In this document: positions 1 to 8,410 of the stretch, in pieces | How positions within the stretch are numbered: position 1 is the stretch's first letter | Layout: each line of letters opens with the position of its first letter | Source of the DNA: Pseudooceanicola sp. HF7 | Lineage (GTDB): Bacteria > Pseudomonadota > Alphaproteobacteria > Rhodobacterales > Rhodobacteraceae | DNA length: 47,620 nt | Reading direction: 5' to 3' | Assembly: GCF_011806405.1 (NCBI RefSeq) | Contig: NZ_JAATOW010000036.1 | Location: 1 to 47,620, forward strand | Position numbers and translations under genes: made by a program | The notes under the pieces: generated by a model | Database searches by the model: none | Seen by the model: only the letters and a program-made list of their open reading frames with translations | What the model was told of the DNA's origin: nothing

Positions 1-177
1 GGGGCCTACCAGGGAGGGCAGCTTGAGGTCTTGTATGATTCTCATGTCCGCACGGCCCCGCTGGAGCCCGGAACAGCGGTGCTTTTCCCCTCTTTCGCGC
101 TGCATCGGGTGCGCCCCGTTACCGAAGGGGAGCGCATTTCGCTCACTGTCTGGGCGCACGGACCCGCTTTCCGCTAA
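1..177 (+). CDS. 2OG-Fe(II) oxygenase, C-terminal part (truncated by window edge)
   Basis: Only the last 58 codons are inside the window, read in frame from base 1 and ending at TAA 175-177. The fragment contains a GGQLEV strand, an ALHRVRPV segment and a later ERISLTVW strand that ends in GPAFR. This matches the end of the prolyl-4-hydroxylase-like 2-oxoglutarate/Fe(II) oxygenase fold. The His at fragment residue 35 would be the distal iron ligand and the Arg at 45 would bind the 2-oxoglutarate carboxylate. The proximal HxD motif lies upstream and cannot be checked. Substrate unknown. A gap of 106 bases separates it from wrbA on the same strand. Confidence 0.72.
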   Translation, partial: GAYQGGQLEVLYDSHVRTAPLEPGTAVLFPSFALHRVRPVTEGERISLTVWAHGPAFR

Positions 178-283
178 AATAGGCCGTGCGTTCACGCACA
201 GTCACATTGCGTCTACGCCAGTCGCCACGGGCGCGTGAGCGGACTATCTGGGGGGCAAGCATCCAACACTCAGGAGCAACGTC

Positions 284-895
284 ATGAGCACCCCCAAGAT
301 CGCAATCATCTTCTATTCCACCTATGGCACCAACCACGCCGTCGCCGAGGAAGCCGCCCGCGCTGCCCGTGAAGCCGGTGCCGAGGTCCGCCTGCTGCGC
401 GTTCCCGAAACCGCCCCCCGCGCGGTGATCGAAACCCAGGACGCCTGGAAGGCCCAGGACGACAAGGTCCAGGACATCCCCGTCGCCACGCCGGAAGACA
501 TGGCCTGGGCCGATGGCTACTTCTTCGCCTTCCCGACCCGTTTCGGCGGTGCGCCGAGCCAGGTGCGCGCCTTCATCGACACGCTGGGCGGCGTCTGGGC
601 CGAAGGCAAGCTGGCCAACAAGACCGTCACCGCCACCACCTCTGCCGGTAACGCCCATGGCGGCATGGAAGGCACGCTGCTGACCTTCTACCCGACCGTG
701 ATGCACTGGGGCGCGATCGTCGTGGCACCGGGCTTCACCCATGAATCCGTCGGCGCCGCAGGTGGCAACCCCTACGGTTACTCCGCCGTGGCCGGCCAGT
801 TCGGTGACGAAGGCAAGGCCGCCGTGGCCCACCAGGCCACCCGCCTGGTCGAAGTGACCGCGAAACTCGCCGCTTCCGAGACCGTCGCCGCCTGA
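284..895 (+). CDS. wrbA: WrbA-type NAD(P)H:quinone oxidoreductase (flavodoxin fold)
   Basis: The 203-residue product has the usual WrbA length. It shows the flavodoxin FMN-phosphate loop near the N terminus (YSTYGTN, residues about 11-17), the PTRFGG loop around 84-89 that contacts the isoalloxazine ring, and a [11 protein letters not shown] segment around 118-128 characteristic of WrbA. The family forms tetramers that reduce quinones by two electrons with NAD(P)H in the cytoplasm, avoiding semiquinone radicals. The ATG is preceded by AGGAGCAACGTC, a good ribosome site. The gene stands alone and is followed by a strong terminator, so it is probably monocistronic. The exact quinone substrate is not visible. 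Confidence 0.93.
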   Translation: MSTPKIAIIFYSTYGTNHAVAEEAARAAREAGAEVRLLRVPETAPRAVIETQDAWKAQDDKVQDIPVATPEDMAWADGYFFAFPTRFGGAPSQVRAFIDTLGGVWAEGKLANKTVTATTSAGNAHGGMEGTLLTFYPTVMHWGAIVVAPGFTHESVGAAGGNPYGYSAVAGQFGDEGKAAVAHQATRLVEVTAKLAASETVAA

Positions 896-959
896 TCGTC
901 CCCCAGGGGTCCAACTGCCAGCATCCCCTGGCGGACGGAAACGCGATCATCGGCAAGGT

Positions 960-995
960 AGGCCCCGACAGCTTCGTGCTGACGGGGCCTTTTTG
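960..995 (+). terminator. Rho-independent terminator after wrbA
   Basis: AGGCCCCG (960-967) pairs with CGGGGCCT (983-990). The stem continues inward through AGC/GCT around a TTCGT loop with one mismatch, and is followed by a T tract. It sits 64 bases after the wrbA stop. Confidence 0.85.
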
Positions 996-1022
996 TACCC
1001 GGGGGATCACCGGCGCCCCCAT

Positions 1023-1055
1023 CAAAAGAGCCCCGCCAGCAGGGCCGGCGGGGCT
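1023..1055 (-). terminator. Rho-independent terminator of the response regulator gene
   Basis: On the minus strand, AGCCCCGCC pairs with GGCGGGGCT (1029-1037 with 1047-1055) and runs into CTTTTGAT. It lies 64 bases beyond the stop of the minus-strand regulator, back to back with the wrbA terminator. Confidence 0.85.
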
Positions 1056-1118
1056 TTCGCGTTTCGTGAGTGATGGTCGATTGGTCCCGGCCTGGCAGCA
1101 GCCCCTATGTCAGTCCGC

Positions 1119-1826
1119 TCAGATCGCCACGCGCTCGCGAAGCCGCTCCTGCAGAAGCTCATCCAGGACAGCCAGCGCGGCATGGGTCGGCTGGCCGGCC
1201 GCACGGGCCTTTTCAAGCGCTTCGACCGCGCTCAGCAGCGCCTCATCCCCCGCGCAGCGGGCCACGCCGGACAGGAACTGGGTCAGGTAGGCCAGCATCC
1301 CCGGATCACCGGTTTCCGGGAGCACCTCTGCCGCATGGGTGATGTCATCGAGATAGGCGATCTGGTCAGGCTCCACCTGGTCCTGGGACAGCGCGCGCGG
1401 GCCGCTCAGCCGGTATTCAGGGGGCATATGCGCCAGGATGGTGGACTGGAACCGGGCGATGCTGGTCAGCGGCTTTTCCATGAAACAATCGGCCCCGGCG
1501 GCCATGGCGGCCTCCTGCGCGCCGGTATCCCCGGACAGGGCGGCGATCACGCTGACCTTGGGCGCGGCGCGCGCAAGGTCGCGGATCAGTTCCGTGCCAT
1601 TGCCATCGGGCAGGCCCAGATCAACGATGATGGCAGAGGGCCGGTAGACCTGCAGGTGGCGCCGGGCAGAGCGCAGACAATCCGCCCGCCGGATCCGCGC
1701 CCCCGAGCGCAGGCAGAGCAATCGCAATGCCTCGGACGCATAGATCGAATCCTCCACCACAAGCACGGTCATGCCCAGCATGGGGCGGGTGGCGGTGGGG
1801 GCGGTCAGTGTTTGAAGCGGTTCCAT
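1119..1826 (-). CDS. Response regulator, receiver domain plus unknown helical C-terminal region
   Basis: The 235-residue product has a receiver domain at about residues 18-135. It contains the acidic pair E25-D26, the phospho-acceptor D69 in IIVDLGLPDG, the switch S98 and K118 in MEKPL, so phosphotransfer should be intact. The remaining 100 residues are mostly helical and match no DNA-binding, GGDEF or CheY-partner domain that I recognise. Output could be by protein interaction. The start at 1826 is chosen because GAGGAGGA lies 8 bases upstream; an upstream in-frame ATG at 1859 lacks this. A CtrA-like site is at 1891-1906. No histidine kinase is adjacent. Confidence 0.85.
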   Translation of the reverse strand: MEPLQTLTAPTATRPMLGMTVLVVEDSIYASEALRLLCLRSGARIRRADCLRSARRHLQVYRPSAIIVDLGLPDGNGTELIRDLARAAPKVSVIAALSGDTGAQEAAMAAGADCFMEKPLTSIARFQSTILAHMPPEYRLSGPRALSQDQVEPDQIAYLDDITHAAEVLPETGDPGMLAYLTQFLSGVARCAGDEALLSAVEALEKARAAGQPTHAALAVLDELLQERLRERVAI

Positions 1827-1890
1827 GGGCCTGTTCCTCCTCGCATGAGGGATTCGCATTCGGCGATGGTTAAAACCTAGGAGAGCGCGG

Positions 1891-1906
1891 CTAATGCATG
1901 GTTAAC
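1891..1906. promoter_or_regulatory. Candidate CtrA-type site (CTAA-N7-TTAAC)
   Basis: CTAA (1891-1894) and TTAAC (1902-1906) are separated by exactly 7 bases. This is one mismatch from the alphaproteobacterial CtrA consensus TTAA-N7-TTAA. It lies 65 bases upstream of the response regulator ATG, where it would overlap that gene's promoter. It could also act on the divergent epimerase gene. A second TTAA is at 1870-1873. This is a motif match only. Confidence 0.4.
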
Positions 1907-2020
1907 CCGGCGGGGAGGCCGCGCGCCCTGCCCCCGCCCCGCCCTGCCCCGTTCCGCCGCATGTCGGTTGCGCCCGCCCCATGCTAGGCTCGCTCAGGGA
2001 GAGAGAATCGGAGGGTCCCC

Positions 2021-2425
2021 ATGATCGGAAAGCTCAACCACGTCGCCATCGCCGTGCCGGACCTGGAGGCCGCCTCGGCGCAGTATCGCGACACGCTGGG
2101 CGCAGAGGTCGGCGCGCCGCAGGATGAGCCGGACCATGGGGTGACGGTGGTCTTCATCACCCTGCCCAACACCAAGATCGAGCTGCTCTACCCGCTGGGC
2201 GCGGACAGCCCGATCAAGGGTTTCCTTGAAAAGAACCCCTCTGGCGGCATTCACCATATCTGTTATGAGGTGCCCGATATCCTGGCCGCGCGCGATCAGC
2301 TCAAGGCCTCGGGGGCACGGGTGCTGGGCAGTGGAGAGCCGAAGATCGGCGCGCATGGCAAGCCGGTGCTGTTCCTCCACCCCAAGGATTTCAACGGCTG
2401 TCTCGTGGAACTGGAGCAAACCTGA
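2021..2425 (+). CDS. mce: Methylmalonyl-CoA epimerase
   Basis: A 134-residue vicinal-oxygen-chelate protein made of two betaalphabetabetabeta units, the normal size for this enzyme. It interconverts (2S)- and (2R)-methylmalonyl-CoA between propionyl-CoA carboxylase and methylmalonyl-CoA mutase. Visible hallmarks are LNHVAIAVPDL at the N terminus (metal ligand H7), KIELLYP (E54), GGIHHICYEV (H78/H79) and CLVELEQ (E130), which supply the expected metal ligands. The ATG follows GGAGGGTCCCC. The stop overlaps the start of the next gene by one base (TGATG), so the two are translationally coupled. Confidence 0.93.
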   Translation: MIGKLNHVAIAVPDLEAASAQYRDTLGAEVGAPQDEPDHGVTVVFITLPNTKIELLYPLGADSPIKGFLEKNPSGGIHHICYEVPDILAARDQLKASGARVLGSGEPKIGAHGKPVLFLHPKDFNGCLVELEQT

Positions 2426-2721
2426 TGGGCATTACTTCCGCCATCGTCCTTTACGCCGTGATCTGGTGGCTGACGCTGCTTTGCGTGGTGCCGATCAAGC
2501 TGCGCACCCAGGCCGACATGGGCAAGGTCACCCCCGGCACCCAGTCCGGCGCGCCGGAGGTGCATAACCTCAAGCCCAAGCTCTGGATCACCACCGGCAT
2601 CAGCACCGTGCTCTTCGCAATTGCCGCCGGGCTGATCCTGTCGGGCTGGATTTCCGTGCGCGACCTGGACCTGTTCCACCGCATGGGGCCGGACGGCTGT
2701 CTCTACAGCTCCACCTGCTGA
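2425..2721 (+). CDS. DUF1467 family two-helix membrane protein
   Basis: The 98-residue product has two predicted membrane helices, at about residues 4-24 and 54-74, joined by a polar loop containing VVPIKLRTQ and a Gly/Pro-rich turn. This is the pattern of DUF1467 proteins, which follow methylmalonyl-CoA epimerase genes in many alphaproteobacteria. It overlaps mce by one base, so the two are co-expressed. The function is unknown. Conserved linkage suggests a tie to mce, but it could simply reflect operon history. Confidence 0.85.
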   Translation: MGITSAIVLYAVIWWLTLLCVVPIKLRTQADMGKVTPGTQSGAPEVHNLKPKLWITTGISTVLFAIAAGLILSGWISVRDLDLFHRMGPDGCLYSSTC

Positions 2722-2747
2722 GCGGCGCGACACGACACCAGAAAAAC

Positions 2748-2776
2748 AGGCCGGAGCGCGATGCCCCGGCCTTTTC
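2748..2776. terminator. Bidirectional terminator between convergent genes
   Basis: AGGCCGG (2748-2754) pairs with CCGGCCT (2766-2772). It is followed by TTTTC on the plus strand and preceded by GAAAAAC, giving a T tract on the minus strand too. It lies between the DUF1467 stop and the end of the convergent EI24 gene. Confidence 0.8.
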
Positions 2777-2819
2777 TCTGTCCGCCTGACACAGTCAGCT
2801 CTTGCCGGACCCCGCGCGC

Positions 2820-3527
2820 CTAGCGGCCGCGGGCCACGACACCATTGTAGATATGGGTAAAGCTGGCCGCCCCCAGGATCGGGATCATCAGGTTCACGAT
2901 CGGGATGGACAGCGGGATCGCCATCAGCGTCCCGGCCAGCCAGATCGTGGGCAGGTGGCGACGGCGCAGCGCACGGGCCCCTTCGCGCCCCTCGCGGCGC
3001 AGGGCCGCCAGGGTGAAATATTCCCGTCCCAGCAGGAAGCCGTTCATGCTCCAGAAGATCAGCGGCGCGAAGGGCGGGAAGACCAGGTAAAGCACCAGCG
3101 CCAGGATGTTGGCCAGGATCAGCACCCCGGTGAAGCCCAGCGCATCGATCACCGTGTCCAGGATCGGCACGCCGGGGACCTCTGGCTGCCAGGGGTAATG
3201 CTCGTCCTCCACCGCATCGGCGACCTCTTCCAGGAAGAGCGACGTGACGGCAGAGGCGACCGGCACCATCAGGAAGATGGAGGCCACGGACATCACCAGG
3301 AAGCCCCCCGCGCTGGCCAGCTCGCCCAGCCAGCTGACCTGGCCGATCAGCGGCAGGGTTGCGTCATCCCCCACCAGCCAGTTCAATACCCACATCAGCC
3401 CGGCCGTCACCGCGATCAGCAGGGCGATGGTCAGCCCGACCCCCAGGAAGAAGACCTTCCGGAAGCGCGGATCGTGGATCTGCCCCAGGGTGCGGACGAA
3501 GGAGCGTGCGATCAATCCCACATCCAT
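2820..3527 (-). CDS. EI24 domain (CysZ-like) integral membrane protein
   Basis: The 235-residue product has four main hydrophobic segments, at about residues 27-50, 75-100, 135-160 and 198-220, and the EI24/CysZ-type sequence around FLEEVADAVE and PLIFWSMNGFLLGREYF. CysZ is an inner-membrane sulfate permease in enterobacteria, but many EI24 proteins in alphaproteobacteria have no assigned substrate. No cysteine-pathway gene is adjacent, so I would not call it CysZ. Its ATG begins one base after the nitroreductase stop, which makes the two genes a tight pair. Confidence 0.85.
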   Translation of the reverse strand: MDVGLIARSFVRTLGQIHDPRFRKVFFLGVGLTIALLIAVTAGLMWVLNWLVGDDATLPLIGQVSWLGELASAGGFLVMSVASIFLMVPVASAVTSLFLEEVADAVEDEHYPWQPEVPGVPILDTVIDALGFTGVLILANILALVLYLVFPPFAPLIFWSMNGFLLGREYFTLAALRREGREGARALRRRHLPTIWLAGTLMAIPLSIPIVNLMIPILGAASFTHIYNGVVARGR

Positions 3528-3528
3528 G

Positions 3529-4107
3529 TCAGGCAGAGACCCAGCTGGTGATCGCCTCGATATCCGGGCGCGGGCGTTCAGGCGGCACGACCTTTTCGGT
3601 GGCGATATGGATGAAACCAGCGATACGTTCGTGATCGGCCAGCCCCAACCCCTCTGTCATGAAGCCCCGGTCATGAGAGGGCCAGCCCGACAGCCAGTTC
3701 GCGCCCCAGCCCGCCGCCAGCGCGGCGTTCAGCAGCGACAGGCAGACGGCCCCGGTGGAGTAGGTCTGCTCCAGCGCCGGCACATTGGGGTGCTCTTTCG
3801 GGCTTTCGATCACCGCCACGGCCAGGATCCCCTGATCGAACTGCTGGCGCCCCTTGGCCAGGGCCGCCTCGTCCTTGCCCAGGGCCTTGCCGCGCGCCTC
3901 TGCCAGATCCGCCAGCCGCGCGAAGGCCGCGCCCTCGATCACCACGAAGCGCCAGGGCTCCAGCTTGCCGTGATCCGGGGTGCGGGCCGCCGCGGTCAGC
4001 AGCGGCAGCAGCTCTTCGCGGGTCGGCGCGGGGCCTTGCAGGGTCTTGGCCGGGCGGGACCGGCGCGCCTGCAGGAAGGCAAGCGCCTGGGAATTGGGGT
4101 CTGGCAT
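3529..4107 (-). CDS. Nitroreductase family protein (YdjA-like)
   Basis: The 192-residue product is of the FMN-dependent nitroreductase fold. It has the RRSRPAKTLQ phosphate/FMN-binding segment near residue 16, an ARTPDHGKLEPWRFVVIEG motif around 40-60, and GAVCLSLLNAALAAGWGANWLSG in the middle. The compact size and the TPDHG motif resemble YdjA-type proteins, which form dimers with FMN at the interface. The physiological electron acceptor is unknown. The start at 4107 follows GGAGACCCAC; an upstream ATG at 4161 has no such site. It is the first gene of a pair with the EI24 protein. Confidence 0.88.
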   Translation of the reverse strand: MPDPNSQALAFLQARRSRPAKTLQGPAPTREELLPLLTAAARTPDHGKLEPWRFVVIEGAAFARLADLAEARGKALGKDEAALAKGRQQFDQGILAVAVIESPKEHPNVPALEQTYSTGAVCLSLLNAALAAGWGANWLSGWPSHDRGFMTEGLGLADHERIAGFIHIATEKVVPPERPRPDIEAITSWVSA

Positions 4108-4190
4108 GTGGGTCTCCTCGTCACTCTGACCCGATATCGTGCCTTTGCGACAGGAGTTCAACGGCTTGTGGCCCCGGAACTGCGGCTGGC

Positions 4191-4733
4191 TCAGCAGGCC
4201 GCCGCGACATGCAGCACCGGGTCGCCCTCTGCCCCTTCAGGCTGCAGGGTATCGCGCGCCTGGATGTTAAAGACCGGATCGAAGCCGCGCCACTCGCAGA
4301 GGCCGGTTGCCTCAAGCGCCTCTTCGGCCAGCCAGGAGCGTTGGGTGAGGGACAGGGACAGCGGCTGACCGCAAAGCGCGGCCTCATGGGCCGAGGGGGT
4401 GCAGGCGGCCAGGTGGCCGTTGGCGGTCAGGTAGGCACTGCCACCCAGCGCCATCTGAAGCGCCTCGACAGAGGTGCCCTGGCGCCCGGCCTCGCGCCGC
4501 CAGTCGGCCAGGGTGACGCCGTTTTCCAGCGCTTCGGAGGCCGGGGAGAAGGTGAAGACCAGCGGCGTCAGGCCCGGAGGCACAACGCCGGCCAGCGAAG
4601 GCGCCGCCTGCCAGCTTACCAGCACCTCGTCCCCCAGCCAGTCGCCCGCGGGGTCCTGATCCCTGACGCAGCCCGTCGGGACAAGCAGGAGCAGCGGCAG
4701 CAGACGCAGCAGCAGGTTTGGTCGCATCGGCAT
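4191..4733 (-). CDS. Predicted lipoprotein of unknown function
   Basis: From the ATG at 4733 the product has 180 residues. It begins with MRPN and a Leu-rich hydrophobic stretch ending in the lipobox VPTGC, so Cys22 should be lipidated and the protein anchored on the periplasmic face. The mature part has no domain I recognise. It contains further Cys residues, including the final residue, which could form disulfides. A GTG at 4748 is an alternative start and neither start has a perfect ribosome site. It lies between rmuC and the nitroreductase on the same strand, but the spacing (155 and 83 bases) does not prove an operon. Confidence 0.7.
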   Translation of the reverse strand: MPMRPNLLLRLLPLLLLVPTGCVRDQDPAGDWLGDEVLVSWQAAPSLAGVVPPGLTPLVFTFSPASEALENGVTLADWRREAGRQGTSVEALQMALGGSAYLTANGHLAACTPSAHEAALCGQPLSLSLTQRSWLAEEALEATGLCEWRGFDPVFNIQARDTLQPEGAEGDPVLHVAAAC

Positions 4734-4888
4734 CCAGGCAAGACTCACTCCGGGGAACGGGCGATCCGCCTAGCACGGGAAGAAGGCCTTGCAAACCGGG
4801 GACTTACCCCTGTTTTTACGCAAGAGCGCCCCTGCCTGGATGAAGGGGAGGGCCCCTGCGCTGCCCCTGCGCGCGCCCCAAGGGGCCG

Positions 4889-6328
4889 TCAGGCGAGGTC
4901 CTGGTCCTGCTCTTCGTCGGCCTCCAGCTCGGGCAGGTCGCCCTCCACCTGGTCGAAATCGACCGAGATCGACTTGCTGGCCTTGGCGCCCAGGCTTTTC
5001 AGTGTGTCGATCTGGGACAGCACGTTGCCACTGCCGCGCGAGAGCTGGCCAAAGGCCTTGTCATAGGATTTCTGCGCCTGGTCCAGCCGGCTGCCGACCT
5101 GTTCCATGCTGCCGACGAAGCCGGCGACCTTGTCGTAAAGCCGCCCGGCGCGATCCGCGATGGCTTCGGCGTTCTGGTTGCGCCTCTCCACGGCCCAGAC
5201 ATTGGCCACGGTCTTCAGCGCCATCATCAGCGTAGTCGGCGTGGCGATGGTCACGTTGCGATCCAGCGCATATTCGGTCAGCTGGCCATCCTCGCGCAGG
5301 GCCTCGGAAAGCGCGCCCTCGATCGGCACGAAGAGGATCACGTAATCGACGCTGGAATCCTCGGCGTTTTGGTAGTTCTTAGCCGATAGCCCGTCGATAT
5401 GGCGCTTGAGCGAAATCAGGTGCCGCCGGCGCGCGCTCAGCGCCTCGGCTTCTTCCTCGGCGTTGACCGCATCTGTGTAGGCCACGAGAGAGACCTTGCT
5501 GTCGATCACCAGCGTCTTGCCACCGGGGATCTTCACCACCACGTCGGGGCGCAGGCGGCCGCCCTCTTCGCCTGTGCGATGGGCCTGGGTTTCATATTCC
5601 GCGCCCTCCCGCAGGCCTGAGCGTTCCAGGATGCTTTCCAGGATCATCTCGCCCCAGGCACCCTGCTTCTGCTGGTCAGAGCGCAGCGCGCGGGTCAGCG
5701 CCACGGCCTCCTGGGAAATCGCCTCTGAGCGCTTGGAAAGCTGCATGATCTCCGCCTTCAGCGCCGCGCGGTCGTCGATGGTGGCCTTGTAGACCTCCTT
5801 CAGCTCCTTCTCGAAGTGGCCCACGTGTTCCTTCAGCGGGGTCAGCGTGGCCTGCAGGCGCTCCACGTTCACCTTGGAGAACTGCTCTCCCTGGACCTTG
5901 AGCGCCTCTGCGGCCAGCTCGCGGAACTTGCCGGTCATCTCTTCGCGCAGGCGGGTCAGCATGGCGATCTTTTCATCCGCGGCCTCGCCCTCGGCATGCA
6001 TCTCCGCCTTCAGGCGGGTGATGTCATTGCTCAGCCGGTTCCGCTCCTGCCCGCTTTCTTCCAGCTTCTCGCGCAGGGTGACGATATCCCGGCGCAGGGC
6101 TTCCAGGTCCGTCTGGCGCTGTCCGGCCAAGGCATCCGAGCGCGCCGCCCGGTCACGTTCGCCCACCAGCTCGCGGTCGCGCTGCTCAAGCGCGTCCTTC
6201 AGGCTGGCGACCTCTTGCCTGAGCACCTCGTCACCGCCGCCCGGACGGCGGAACAACACCACCAGCACCAGCAGGATCAGCAGGCCCACGGCCCCCAGCG
6301 TCAGCAATGAGAGGTCTAGGTTTTCCAT
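4889..6328 (-). CDS. rmuC: DNA recombination protein RmuC family
   Basis: The 479-residue product has an N-terminal membrane helix (residues about 7-27), a coiled coil rich in Glu, Arg and Leu to about residue 190, and then the RmuC domain. The domain includes LRPDVVVKIPGGKTLVIDSKVSL, whose separated Asp and DSK residues resemble a PD-(D/E)XK nuclease core. It ends with a Glu/Asp-rich tail. RmuC limits recombination at inverted repeats in E. coli; the activity is presumed nucleolytic. The start at 6328 follows AAGGGTGAATGCGAC and replaces an in-frame upstream ATG at 6391. Confidence 0.92.
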   Translation of the reverse strand: MENLDLSLLTLGAVGLLILLVLVVLFRRPGGGDEVLRQEVASLKDALEQRDRELVGERDRAARSDALAGQRQTDLEALRRDIVTLREKLEESGQERNRLSNDITRLKAEMHAEGEAADEKIAMLTRLREEMTGKFRELAAEALKVQGEQFSKVNVERLQATLTPLKEHVGHFEKELKEVYKATIDDRAALKAEIMQLSKRSEAISQEAVALTRALRSDQQKQGAWGEMILESILERSGLREGAEYETQAHRTGEEGGRLRPDVVVKIPGGKTLVIDSKVSLVAYTDAVNAEEEAEALSARRRHLISLKRHIDGLSAKNYQNAEDSSVDYVILFVPIEGALSEALREDGQLTEYALDRNVTIATPTTLMMALKTVANVWAVERRNQNAEAIADRAGRLYDKVAGFVGSMEQVGSRLDQAQKSYDKAFGQLSRGSGNVLSQIDTLKSLGAKASKSISVDFDQVEGDLPELEADEEQDQDLA

Positions 6329-6463
6329 GTCGCATTCACCCTTGGGGACAGTTCCGGCCCGGCGCGGGACCCCCGCCGGTGCAGGCCGCATTCAGCATGA
6401 TCCGGGGGGGCAAGTCCACGGGGGCACGCGGGATTGTCGGGCCTTTGCGCCCGCGCGCCCTTC

Positions 6464-7579
6464 CTATAGCGGCAGGGCCAGCTCTTCGGCCATCTCCGCA
6501 ATCAGCCCGCTGAAGAAGGCCTCTGAGCGGGCATTGGGCTGGCGCTTGGCCACGGTAGCGGCCATGGGATCCTCTACCACCTTGTCAGAGCCGGACAGGA
6601 CCTCGATCACCCGGTGTCCGCAGAAGGGCACGTAGACCTCCGAATAGCCGCCCTCGTGCACCATCACCAGGCGACCGTCACAGATCCGCTCCGCCAGGGT
6701 CTTCACCCGGCGCGTCATCTCGCCAAAGGTCTCCGCCGTGCAGAGCATGGAGGCAATCGGATCGTAGATCCCCGCGTCATAGCCGCAGGCCACCACGATC
6801 ACATCCGGCGCGAAGGCCTCGATCGCGGGCAGGACGATGCGGTCCATGACCTCAAGATAGGCGGTGTGGCCCGCGCCCGGCGGCAGCGGGATGTTCATGT
6901 TGCAGCCCAGCCCGGCGCCGGTGCCCCCGTCGGTGATCTCCCCGGTGTCGAGCGGGTAGTTGTGTTCCTGGTGGACAGAGATCGTCAGCACGTCGTCGCG
7001 CCCATAATAGATCGCCTCCGTGCCGTTGCCATGATGCACGTCCCAGTCCAGCACCACGACGCGGCCCGCCTGCCCCCGGGCCTTGGCGGCCTCGATGGCG
7101 ATGGCGATATTGGCCATCAGGCAGAAGCCGTTGGGCCAGTCCGGCAGGCAGTGATGCCCCGGCGGGCGCGACAGCGCATAGGCGTTCTGCACCTTGCCGC
7201 TCATCACGTCCTCGAGCGCGCGGCAGGCCAGCCCGGCCGACAGGGCCGCGATCTCGTATCCGCCGCGGGCGAAGGGGGTACGCAGGCCCAGCTCTCCGCC
7301 GCCGGCATCGGACATCTCCTTGAAGGCGGTCAGGTAGCTTTCGGGATGGACGCGCAGCAGGTCCTCCCGGCTGGCTTCCGGGGCAGAGGCCACATGCAGA
7401 TCCGCCGTGATGCCGGAGACATCCATCAGGTTCTTCAGCCGCCGCTTGGTCTCCGGGCTTTCTGGCAGGCCGCCGGCGGCCATGGGCTGGACGAAGCCTC
7501 CGATGGGCATGGTCATGGCGTAATTGCCGCCCGCGTGCCAGAAGCACCGCTCGTCCCAGTAAAATCCCGTCTGCGCCAT
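6464..7579 (-). CDS. Histone deacetylase / acetoin utilization family amidohydrolase
   Basis: The 371-residue product has the class II HDAC-like bacterial fold. It shows RPPGHH (H142-H143, catalytic His pair), LDWDVHHGNGT (zinc ligands D180 and H182), ACGYDAG (third zinc ligand D268), and EGGYS with the transition-state Tyr. All catalytic residues are present, so the enzyme should be active. The family includes acetylpolyamine amidohydrolases and protein lysine deacetylases, and sequence alone does not decide between them. It lies upstream of rmuC on the same strand with a 135-base gap. Start ATG at 7579. Confidence 0.9.
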   Translation of the reverse strand: MAQTGFYWDERCFWHAGGNYAMTMPIGGFVQPMAAGGLPESPETKRRLKNLMDVSGITADLHVASAPEASREDLLRVHPESYLTAFKEMSDAGGGELGLRTPFARGGYEIAALSAGLACRALEDVMSGKVQNAYALSRPPGHHCLPDWPNGFCLMANIAIAIEAAKARGQAGRVVVLDWDVHHGNGTEAIYYGRDDVLTISVHQEHNYPLDTGEITDGGTGAGLGCNMNIPLPPGAGHTAYLEVMDRIVLPAIEAFAPDVIVVACGYDAGIYDPIASMLCTAETFGEMTRRVKTLAERICDGRLVMVHEGGYSEVYVPFCGHRVIEVLSGSDKVVEDPMAATVAKRQPNARSEAFFSGLIAEMAEELALPL

Positions 7580-7711
7580 CTGCCCCTCCTGTCCGGTCGC
7601 GGGCAGACTGGCCTGTCACCACCGCGGCTGCAAGCCCTGCGCCCCGCGCGCCCTCCCGGCCTTGCCCTCTGGCAGGCCGCGCCGTACATCCGGGCGCGAA
7701 AGGATGCGCCC

Positions 7712-7975
7712 ATGGCCCCCCGGCTGCCCGATCTGTCAGACCTAGCCCGCCCCGGTGCCCAGATCGCGGTGCGCGTGACCCCCGGTGCCTCCCGCGACCG
7801 GATCACGCAGGAGGGCGACAGCCTGCGGGTCTATGTCACCGTGCCCCCCGAAGGCGGCAAGGCGAACGAGGCCGTGCGGAAAATCCTGGCGAAAGCGCTT
7901 GGCGTGCCCAAGACCAGCCTGACCCTGATCCGGGGCCAGACCGCGCGGGACAAGGTCTTCACGCTGGACGCCTAG
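7712..7975 (+). CDS. DUF167 (YggU) family protein
   Basis: The 87-residue product contains the DUF167 signature: RVTPGASRDRI, then YVTVPPEGGKANEAV, then TLIRGQTARDKVF. These small alpha/beta proteins are widespread and have no proven function. The start at 7712 follows AAAGGATGCGCCC. The gene is divergent from the histone deacetylase family gene, whose ATG is 132 bases away, so both promoters must lie in that gap. A larger frame extending far upstream is antisense to the deacetylase and is not the gene. Confidence 0.9.
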   Translation: MAPRLPDLSDLARPGAQIAVRVTPGASRDRITQEGDSLRVYVTVPPEGGKANEAVRKILAKALGVPKTSLTLIRGQTARDKVFTLDA

Positions 7976-8045
7976 GCCTGGCCCTGCCGAAAGCCCCACA
8001 GAGGCGCCTGGGGGCGAAGCGCGCCGGGTCTCGGCAGGAACCTGC

Positions 8046-8288
8046 TCAGCCCGGTTTGGCGCTGCTCAGCATGTAACTGCCCTCCGGCAGGTTCAGCGCC
8101 GCCTGAAGATCGCGCAGCTGGGCCAGCGAAAGGGTCACCTTGCGCATTTCATCGGTGCGGGCATCGTACTGCTCCACGGTCACGCATTCCTCGAAGGCGT
8201 TGATCACAACGTCCTCCTGAAGCGGCGACGGGCCATCATCCACCAGGGTGACGACGGTGCAGTCGAATTCGTGCTCAATCGTAAACAT
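8046..8288 (-). CDS. Small conserved-looking hypothetical protein
   Basis: The 80-residue product is acidic, without signal peptide or membrane segment. It begins MFTIEHEFDCTVVTLVDDG and ends with a likely amphipathic helix (SLAQLRDLQAALNLPEG). The alternation of strand-like and helical parts suggests a folded alpha/beta domain. I do not recognise the family. It is convergent with the DUF167 gene and divergent from the M48 protease gene. A purine-rich GGAGAGGGG lies 13 bases before the ATG, a little far for a ribosome site. Confidence 0.7.
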   Translation of the reverse strand: MFTIEHEFDCTVVTLVDDGPSPLQEDVVINAFEECVTVEQYDARTDEMRKVTLSLAQLRDLQAALNLPEGSYMLSSAKPG

Positions 8289-8410
8289 GTGTACAGGCTA
8301 GCCCCTCTCCCCGAGTCGCGACATCTGCTATTTCAGCAATAGCGCGTTTTCCGGCTGTTCCCGCCTGTCTCAGCCATTACTATGGGTGGAAAGGGCAAGG
8401 AAGCTACGGA

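Noticed and set aside
7976-8045. Terminator between the DUF167 gene and the 80-residue gene
   Set aside because: CCTGCCGA and TCGGCAGG can pair, but the loop is about 40 bases and no T tract follows.
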